Notes under the pieces: generated by a model
Databases searched by the model: none
Told to the model about the DNA's origin: nothing
Seen by the model: the letters and a program-made list of their open reading frames with translations, nothing else
Shown: one piece after another, positions 1 through 7,700 of the stretch
How positions within the stretch are numbered: position 1 is the stretch's first letter
Layout: every line of letters begins with the position of its first letter
Position numbers and translations under genes: made by a program
Source: Baffinella frigidus
Lineage: Eukaryota; Cryptophyceae; Cryptomonadales; Baffinellaceae
Direction: 5' to 3'
DNA: 10,290 bases
Assembly (NCBI GenBank): GCA_026770585.1
Contig: MU646308.1
Span: 1,639,770 to 1,650,059, forward strand

Positions 1-343
1 TGGTGCAGGGATAGGGGCGGTCGCCCAAATGGGTGCGCATGTGTGCCGTCAGGTTGCTGGACTGAGAGAAGGCCATACCGCAGGTTGTGCAGGGGTAGGG
101 GCGGTCGCCGGAATGGGTGCGCACGTGCACCGTCAGGCTGCCGGACGTCGAGAAGGCTGTGCCGCAGGTGGTGCAGGGGTAGGGGCGGTCGCCAGAATGG
201 GTGCGCATGTGTCTCGTCAGGTTGCCAGACTTCGAGAAGGCCATGCCGCAGGTTGTGCATGGGTAGGGGCGGTCGCCGGAATGGGCACGCTTGTGTTCCG
301 TCAGGTGGCTCGACCTCGAGCAGGCCTTGCCGCAGATTTCGCA
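1..343 (-). repeat. 84-bp tandem repeat encoding zinc fingers
   Basis: Each finger plus linker is one 84-bp unit, repeated four times plus a partial copy. The units are nearly identical in the linker and the CTTCG(M/T)AFS segment. They differ mainly at the codons for the DNA-contacting helix positions. The first unit, nearest the N-terminus, is the most diverged. Confidence 0.85.
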
Positions 344-457
344 CTCAAAGACTAGCTTGCCCCCCGCCTCGACCCGCCCCCTCTTGCTCGACGCAGCAGA
401 GCCTCCGTCACCTCTTTCACTGGCAGACTCTTCCCGCGCCCTCTTCCCTCCGACCAT
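1..457 (-). CDS. C2H2 zinc-finger protein, 3' partial (runs off left edge)
   Basis: Read on the minus strand from ATG 457-455, this gives 152 codons before the window ends. The first ~38 residues are a basic, low-complexity N-terminus with KRAR and SKRGR, which could act as nuclear localisation signals. Four complete fingers of the form C-x2-C-x12-H-x3-H follow at 343-281, 259-197, 175-113 and 91-29. A fifth starts at the edge (GDRPYPCT). Fingers are spaced exactly 28 residues apart with linker HSGDRPYP in place of the canonical TGEKPF; the last linker has L for S. Helix residues -1 to 6 differ by finger: RSSHLTE, KSGNLTR, TSGSLTV, QSSNLTA. Finger 1 has Cys where the core Phe normally sits. 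The start is the only in-frame Met after a stop at 508-506 and has G at -3 and +4. By family it is a sequence-specific DNA-binding protein; its target is unknown. Confidence 0.88.
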   Translation of the reverse strand, partial: MVGGKRAREESASERGDGGSAASSKRGRVEAGGKLVFECEICGKACSRSSHLTEHKRAHSGDRPYPCTTCGMAFSKSGNLTRHMRTHSGDRPYPCTTCGTAFSTSGSLTVHVRTHSGDRPYPCTTCGMAFSQSSNLTAHMRTHLGDRPYPCT

Positions 458-695
458 CGCGACGTCAAGTGTGCTCAATTTGCGCCTCTTTTGTTGCCGT
501 TCTGGTCAAAACTGCGGGGAAGTCCGACCTGCCAGGACGCCCGCGTAGTGGACGGACGCCCGGGCCCTTGCCCCCCCCAGCAGGCTAGCAACCTCCCCGA
601 GAAAGAAGCCCTCAGTGCACCGAGCAGTGATCACCCGGGCGTCTCCTGAGCAACATCCGACGACTCTGGTGGGATTCGCCTGGACTTCTTCTGCA
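458..695. promoter_or_regulatory. divergent intergenic region, probable shared promoter
   Basis: About 240 bp separates the zinc-finger start at 457 (minus) from the F-box/LRR start at 696 (plus), so both 5' leaders and both core promoters should lie here. I see no clear TATA box. A CRE-like half site (ACGTCA, 462-467) lies just upstream of the zinc-finger ATG. The assignment rests on the gene arrangement, not on recognised promoter motifs. Confidence 0.4.
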
Positions 696-809
696 ATGTC
701 GCAGGCCGAAGAGCATCCCCCTCTCGTCAACGGAGGGGATCCTCTGCTGTCTCACGGGGAGCTCATCCTCGAGCTGATGCTGGCTTCACTCGCTGGACAT
801 ACGCGTGAG
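696..809 (+). CDS. F-box/LRR gene exon 1 (start codon, first half of F-box)
   Basis: There are 38 codons from the first in-frame ATG (G at -3). The exon ends with the first F-box helix (GELILELMLASLAG) and HTRE. The donor is GAG|GTCCAA, phase 0, a weak match to consensus. A better-looking GTGAGG at 805 would break the frame with exon 2. The exon ends at the point where an F-box continues with an L-L-x-C-x-x-V-S-R segment, which is what exon 2 supplies. Confidence 0.72.
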
Positions 810-3800
810 GTCCAACCCGTGCCCTTGAAGCAGGGCGCGCGAAGCATGGCACGCGCGTTGAAATTCAACCAATCCGCGGAGGGCACTTCCTGCCAGCGTA
901 CTGGGGCCGTGCGTTCAATGTCGGCACCTTGAGTTGACTGAATTTTCGATCCTTGTGCGCAGCTGCTCACATGCATGCAAGTCTCCCGTGCCTGGCGATC
1001 CGCTGCGCGCAGCCCCACTCTCTGGCACGAGATCCGCTGGCCGGCTCACCTCCCCCTCACCCCCGCCGTGCTTACCCGAACCCTCGCTCTCGCTCTCGCT
1101 GGAGAATCTGAGGGCGGAGTGCGGGTGCTGGACCTGTCGATCCCGATGGAGGCGTGGTGCGACGACCCTGAGCTCTCTGACGCGCTGGGCGTCGACGCCG
1201 CGCTCGTCGAGCTGCGCGGGAGCCTGTCGGGTGACGTCGTCGCGGGTGCGTTTCTCCAGCTCTGTCCCAGTCTATTTGGGCGAGGCGGTTTTGGGGGGGG
1301 CGGGCTCTTTATCACTCTAAAGTTGATGGATGTGTACCGCACACCCAGCATGTCAACTTGAGAATAGTCGGTCAACCCGCGTGAGGAAGAGCTAGTTTCT
1401 CTCCACAAGGATGCCGTGGAAATCATCGACGCCTCAAGGCGTGGATGATCAAGGTGTCGACGCCTCTTGTATCGACGCCTCAAAGGGAATCTCCGTTACG
1501 CAAGAGCCATGGAAACCCGTTGATCCGCGCTTCCTCAACCCTAAACCCCAAACCAAAACCCTGAACCTGGTTTAGGTTTTAGGTTTTAGGGTTCATGGTT
1601 CAGGAATTTGGGTTAATGGTGTATATCCAGGTTTGGGATTTATGGTTTATGGTTCAGGGTTCAGGGTTTATGGTTCAGGGTTCAGGGTTCAGGGTTCAGG
1701 GTTTAGGGTATAGGGTTTAGGGGTATAGGGTTCCTCCACCCTCTGATCCTGAGCGCGCGTGGCAGGAGCGATGGCCACCCTGATACGGCTGCACGAGCTG
1801 CGCAATTTCATAGGAAAACGGTTCTAATTTAAAACTTTTGGATTCCGCGAAAATTTGCACGAATGCTTTAATATTACTAGTAAAACTCGTTATGTGTAGT
1901 ACATTTCATTGCTGGAAAGTTTTCAATTAAAACCGTTTTCCTATCAAAATCCGGCATTCCGTATCACCCTACTGTATTTCATACCAGTAGCACCCTACGG
2001 AATGCCGGGATTAGGTTGACGCGGGAACTAGGCTGTCCGCTCTTACACCAACCTCTGATCCTGAGCACGCTGGAAACCCTTTGATCAGCGCTTCCTAAAC
2101 CTAAACCCACCCTGAACACTAAACCCGGTTTAGGGTTTAGGGTGTGGGGTGTAGAACCAGGTTCAGGATTTAGGGCATAGGGTGCAGGATTCCTCAAACC
2201 TCTGATCCTGAGCGCGCTGCCTCTGGCAGGATCGTGTTACGATCTTACGAAAGATTAGCGGTGGAAACCCGTTTGAGAGTGGACCATCTGCGAGGTCCAC
2301 TTAGTGACTATCAAGTCTCACCGTGGATCTGCGCTTCAACACAATCTTGATCCTGAGCGCGCTGCCTCCTGGCAGGAGCGTTGGCTACCTTGACAGGGCT
2401 GGAAGAGCTGCTCCTGTCGCACACTGCCCTCGATGCCTCCCCGGTGGTATCTCTCCTCGCGGAAGGTACTGAGCCCATTTCTACAATACTGACGGACACC
2501 CTCATTTTGGAAGCAGCCTATTTCATAGCAGACTGCAGTGGATCAGGTTTAGGGTTTTGGGGTTGGGTGTACGTCCTCGGTTCCTAACCGAAACCCTCCT
2601 TGTACTCGAGGAGATCTCTTCGATGGACACCCTCCTTCCAGAAACAGCTTTTTTTGGCGTTCCATAGCAGCCTGCCACACGAGGCCACTCATGCGAACAT
2701 CACCAATGTCTACTTTGAACGTGTGTAGTAATTTTCATTATACTTGGTCATGGAGCCGCCCGCTTTTCGGGCGCCTGGTGACCAATTGCTGACTTTTGGC
2801 GTGTTTCCTGGGCAATAATCCAATAATTGACTTAGGAATCTTTTCGCACAGATAGCCTCGTGTGGTGCAGTGTAGCATACCGTAGCACCCGACGGAATTC
2901 CGAAAGAGGTTGATGCCGAAGGTAGGGTGCCCACCTTAGCTCTCTTCCCGCAAGGGATGGGTGAGAAAACGTGATTCTCTCACGCTCTGAGATTTGAAAT
3001 TGAGGATCGAGAGGTCACTTTCAGGGGTTGGACCATTGCCACGCCAGAATGATCGAGGGAAACCGACGCCTTATCCGCGTCAGATCCGACGCCGTTGACT
3101 TAAGAATTCAAGAATTTCCCTTGAAAAAGGTTAAAATGGATGTTTTGATCTGGCGTGGCGGTGAGGCCGCGTGTTGCTCTCTGGGTGTTTCCCGCCTGAG
3201 GCTCGTCACCTGAGGCTCGGCTGAGGCTCGGCTAACAAGTTTGTTAAAAAACAACTTTGTTTGTCCAGATGGAGCTCGGATTCTGCCGCAGCCCAAAATT
3301 GAAGGCTGAATCGCACCTGTGGCAGGCGTGCTCAGCTGTCCCGAAATTGAAGGCTCAATCGAAAATTACCCAAAATTGAAGGCTAAATCGAAATTGCCCA
3401 AAAGGCTGAATAAAAAAATACCCAAATTGAAGGCTGACTAAAAAATTGCCCAACATTGAAGGCTGAATCGAACATGCGGCAGGCGCGCTGATCATCCAGA
3501 GGTCACTTTCAGTCGTTGGGCCATTGGGGATTTCGGCATGGGTTTGGCAACACGGCGAATCCTCTCTTGTACATCATAATGATCGTAATGCTCGTGTTGG
3601 AGCTTGGTCGAAGGCTGGATGGAACATGCGACAGGCGCGCTGAGCTGTTTGTTCAGACGGAGCTCGGCCGCAGCCCAGAATTGAAGGCTGAATCGAACAA
3701 TTGTGGTTTTGGGCTGAATCGAATAATTTTGGGCTGAATCGAGCATGCGGCAGGCGCGCTGAGCTGTCTTCAGCAATTGGAGCTGGCAGAGTCTTCTATA

Positions 3801-4431
3801 GGCGAGTCTCCCCTACCCACTCGGTGGACTACGAACCTTTTATCGAAAGTCAACTTACCTGAAGACACTTAACTTTAAGGATTTTTCTATGTAAATTGGT
3901 CACGTGACACCCCGGAATCAAGGGTCAACGAAACCCTCGAAGCCCATCGTGCGGTCGAGCGCATTTCGCTGCTTACGGAAATCACACTTTTCACTGCTTA
4001 CGAAAATTATTGACTTTAGATGGCTGGGTGGCACCTTGCACCTTGCACGTGATACCTTTGAAGAGACTTCGACCTGCGAAATTTTTCACCACCTCGAAAA
4101 TAGTTGACGTGAGAGGGCTGCACCGTGCACCTTGCACGTGCAAGGTGTATTTGTTTGCTAAATGAATTTATGTTCAGTTCAACGAATTTCTGTTCTGCTT
4201 TGGATGTTATCTCACTGAACCACTGAGCAGCGGCCGAGCTCCTTTTTACCTTGAATTCAAGATGGAATTCCGGTTAGAGTCCAGGGCAATGGATAAGATC
4301 CTAGTACAAATAGTTTAGATGGACTGTATGCGTGACGCCCCTGGTGGCTGCTAAGTGGACAAGTATGCAGCCGTCACGTCCGCCGCAGGGCGATCTCACC
4401 GTACCTTGAAGTTGTTGCTTTACAGTGAATC

Positions 4432-4466
<35 letters not shown>

Positions 4467-4675
4467 GGCTGGCTGCCTGTCTGTTTCTCTCTATCTGTCT
4501 CTTTCGCTCTCTGTCTCTCTGTCTCACTGTCTGTCTGTCTGTCTCTTTGTCTCTCTGACTCTCTATCTCGCTGTCTCTCCGTCTCGCTGTCTCTCTGTCT
4601 CTCTGGGTCCCTGTCTCTCTGTCTTTGTGTTTATCTGTCTCTCTGTCTCTCTGTCTCTCTGTCTCTCTGTCTCTG

Positions 4676-4707
<32 letters not shown>

Positions 4708-7700
4708 GCTCTCTCACGCGCTCTTTCTCTGCTCTCTCTCTCCCTCTCTCTCTCTCTCTTTCTTTGCCAGCTCACACACTTCTCGCCTGAGTCCAGCCGC
4801 ACGCCCCTCTGATTCCTTCCACACGCTCACCTGAACCCTGGCGCACCCCCCTAAACCCTAAAGCCCAACCCAAAACCCTAAACCCTAAACCCTAAACCCT
4901 AAACCCTAAACTCTGAACCCTAAACCCTAAACCCTACACCCTACACGCTAAACCCTAAACCCTAAACCCTAAACCCTAAAGCCTACACCAGGGGAGGACG
5001 ATGCCGAGGCGCTGCTGACGGTGCTTCGACGGAATGTCGCGCTGCAGAGGCTTGTGCTCTCGTGCAACGACCTCCGCGTCTTTCCTCAGGTCTGGAAAGA
5101 GGTGGCGTTCCAGAGGTCGCAGAGAGGAGGGAGATGAGGGACTTTCCTCGGCCAACACAGCCAGGATGCTTACCCCCTCACGGTTTGAGGTCGCAGAGAG
5201 AGGGGCGTGATGTCGCAGAGAGGGGACATAGGAGATAGAGGAGGGTCTGACTTCTACCAACACGGACAGGATTCATACCCCCCCAACGGTGGCCAGGTTG
5301 CAATGCCGCGCTGCAGAGGCGTGTGCTCTCGTGCAACGACCCCCGCGTATTTCCTGAGGTTTAGAGTTTGGAGTGTAGGGTTTAGGGTTGAGGGTGTAGG
5401 GGTTAAGGGTTAGGGGTCAGGGGTTAGGGGTTAGGGGTTAGGGTTTCGGGGTTAGGATTTAGGGTTCAGGGGTTAGGGTTTAGGTTGCAATGTTGTTGTC
5501 TGGCACAGAGAGGGGAAAGAGACGAGGGAATTACTTTCACCAACACAGCCAGGACCCTCTTGATTGATACCGCATGCTATCTACGCTGTATCCGAGGAGT
5601 TAAGCGTACGAACGCGCATGTGCAGGCTGGGAGATGGGGGGCAGCGCTGACATGGCTGGATCTAGGCTTCAACGGCCTCCGAACCATCCCGCCCGAAATC
5701 GCGTTCCTTACTCGGTGCGGCCACCAACCATCTCAAGTAAACTCAGTGCATCGTTTCTCACACCTCTTTCCATAACCTGTTGTTTCTTGAGGGGGCTACG
5801 CTCCGCCGAAGTGTGGTGGGAGCAACTACGCCCACGGTCGACCAACCCTCACGGCTTGGGCAAATCGACGATTTTCGATTCGGGATTTCGAGGGTGTTGA
5901 AGTCGGAATCCGACTTCAACGGCTCCAATTCCCTTTGAAATCGGGACATCGAAAATCGTCGATTTGCCCAAGGCGCGAGGGTTGGTGGGTCGACACTACG
6001 CGTAGCGACTGCACGCAACTGAGACACCCGCGCGTGTCCCCTCCAACGTTTCGTTTTTTTTTTGATTTCCCGACGTTTTGACCTTTCGACTTTCCGACTG
6101 ACCGCAAGTTGCGCGGTTCACCCAGGCTGGAGGTGCTGCTTCTGGGAGGCAACGAGATTCCTTCCCTGCCCAACCAGGTATTCATCTGCAGGCTGTTTCC
6201 GCTGCTGCACATCCGGACACCCCACTTGGTTGAAATAATTTTCCTGGTTTAGGGTTTAGGCTTTAGGGTCTAGGGTCTAGGGTTTAGGGTTTAGGATTTA
6301 GGGTTTAGAGGTTAGGGTTTAGGGTTTAGGGTTTAGGGTTTAGGGTTTAGGGTTTAGGTTTAGGGGAATCTCTCCGAGGTTCGAAGCCCTGCTTATTTTG
6401 TGACAAAAAGTACCCATCCTCTCCAAAGTCGTATCCGGGCAATCAACGGTGAAAAGATTCTTTCGCCGTCCCCAGTTGCATCAATCAATCCCTCCTCGTG
6501 ACACTAGACGTCACTTGTCGTGTTTCCGTTTCGTTTAATTCTTTCGCCGTCAGCAGTTGACAGTTGTGAGCAAGATTCTTTCGCCGTTAACAGATGTGAA
6601 CACCGCCCTACCAGATGCGGAGCCTAACAGGGCTGGCGGGGCTGGAACTAGGCTCCAACAGCCTCTCGCGGATCCCGGAATGGCTCCAACGTTTCACCAG
6701 ATGTGTACCCGATGTGTACCAGAAACACGCCAAAAGTCAATAGCCCGCTGTTGCAACAACGTGAATTTTGTACCACGAAAGACTTTTTGGAAAAAAGCGA
6801 ACCGTCGCGTTCTGAAACCCCCACGTGGGGTCTGGCGTGGCAGATGCGAAGCCTGACGGGGCTGGTGGAGTTGGACCTAGGCTCCAACAGCCTCGCGCGG
6901 ATCCCGGAATGGCTCCAACGTTTCACATGTCTCCGCATGCTCGGCCTTCGCTCGACAACGTAACCCACCCATCTTTTCTGAGTCCACACGGTGGACCACG
7001 GACCGTTCATCAAAAGTCAACTTGCCTTGCGGCTATTAACTTTAGGTCTTCTGGTGCAAATTTGGTCACGTCACCCCCCAGAATCTGGGGTCAACGAAAC
7101 ACTCGTAGCCAACTGTGTGGGACATGTTGTGATTTATTGGATCTTAGGAAAAACTATTTTGACTCCAAAGCATCCCGGAATGGCTCCAACGTTTCACCTG
7201 CCTCCGCATGCTCGGCCTCCGATCCACAACGTAACCCACCCATGCTTTCCCGATCATGTGTCGTGATATCTTGGATCTTAGAGAGTGTTGTTCCGCTGTC
7301 GAGTGAGGAGGGAACACCTTCAGGTTGTAAGGACTTTTCCCTGAAAGCCAAGGTCGTTGGGTTTTACCTTGAGTGTCTTACTGTGCCGAGTTCGCTGAGA
7401 AGCGGTTGGCTCCAAAGCATCCCAGAATGGCTCCAACGTTTCACCTGCCTCCGAATGCTCGGCCTCCGCTCCACAACATACGCCATTTCTAAGGTGTCCG
7501 GGCTCAGGGGATATGTGTTAGGGGTTAGGAGTTAGGGTTCAAAGTAGATCTTAGCTCGGCCTCAGCTCCGCAACGTGAGCCGATTTTCACCCATGCATAC
7601 TGGGGCTGCGTGCCGCTGGCTGGCTAGACGTTCCGAGTGCTCTCACGCACAGCTCCTTGTTGGTAGAGCGGTGTGCGGAAAAGTTGGCCGCATAAAGCTT

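Larger units (their letters stand above)
2466..4991 (+). other. intron 3 (2.5 kb), repeat-filled
   Basis: No exon is visible between 2466 and 4991. A duplicated segment occurs at 2493-2535 and 2622-2676 (GGACACCCTC... to CATAGCAG). Then come the GGCTGAATCG tandem arrays, a D2 repeat copy, a CACGTG-rich palindromic stretch, a CT microsatellite and a CCCTAAA tract. In 2680-2960 and 4150-4430 I see nothing beyond short repeat fragments. Confidence 0.6.
5104..5560 (+). repeat. intron 4 triplication (GCAGAGAGGGGA ... ACCAACACRGMCAGGA)
   Basis: Three related blocks begin near 5116, 5215 and 5505: a CAGAGAGG segment, GAGAT(A/G)-GAGG, a TTTC/TTCT stretch, then CCAACACAGCCAGGA. The second block is followed by the exon 4 duplicate, and the third by GTTGCAATG-like remnants before it. 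These are tandem duplications that carried exon sequence with them. Confidence 0.65.

Noticed and set aside
43-588. Long plus-strand open frame over the left end
   Set aside because: It is antisense to the zinc-finger codons; its Cys/Arg-rich repeats are just the 84-bp units read on the wrong strand.
1046-1483. 145-codon minus-strand open frame
   Set aside because: It is antisense to F-box exon 2 and repeat D1; Arg/Ser/Pro-rich composition follows from GC-rich coding DNA opposite.
1951-2008. tRNA or small RNA gene
   Set aside because: The hairpin lacks a cloverleaf, A and B boxes and a CCA-side acceptor stem; it fits a palindromic repeat better.
2710-2934. 74-codon minus-strand open frame
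   Set aside because: There is no domain, it lies within repeat-bearing intron sequence, and its end overlaps a copy of the 1990-2020 repeat.
3259-3770. CRISPR array
   Set aside because: Repeats are degenerate, spacing is irregular and the context is eukaryotic; it is a tandem satellite-like array.
4425-4802. Open frames encoding Ser/Leu/Cys repeats (plus) and Arg/Glu repeats (minus)
   Set aside because: They are translations of the CT/CTGT microsatellite, with no other protein signal.
4852-6366. A true chromosome end or telomere fusion
   Set aside because: The tracts are short, degenerate, in both orientations and inside introns of one continuous gene, so they are interstitial.
6825-7535. 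236-codon plus-strand open frame
   Set aside because: It reads exon 7 and its copies in a shifted frame; the LRR residues and splice sites lie in the other frame.
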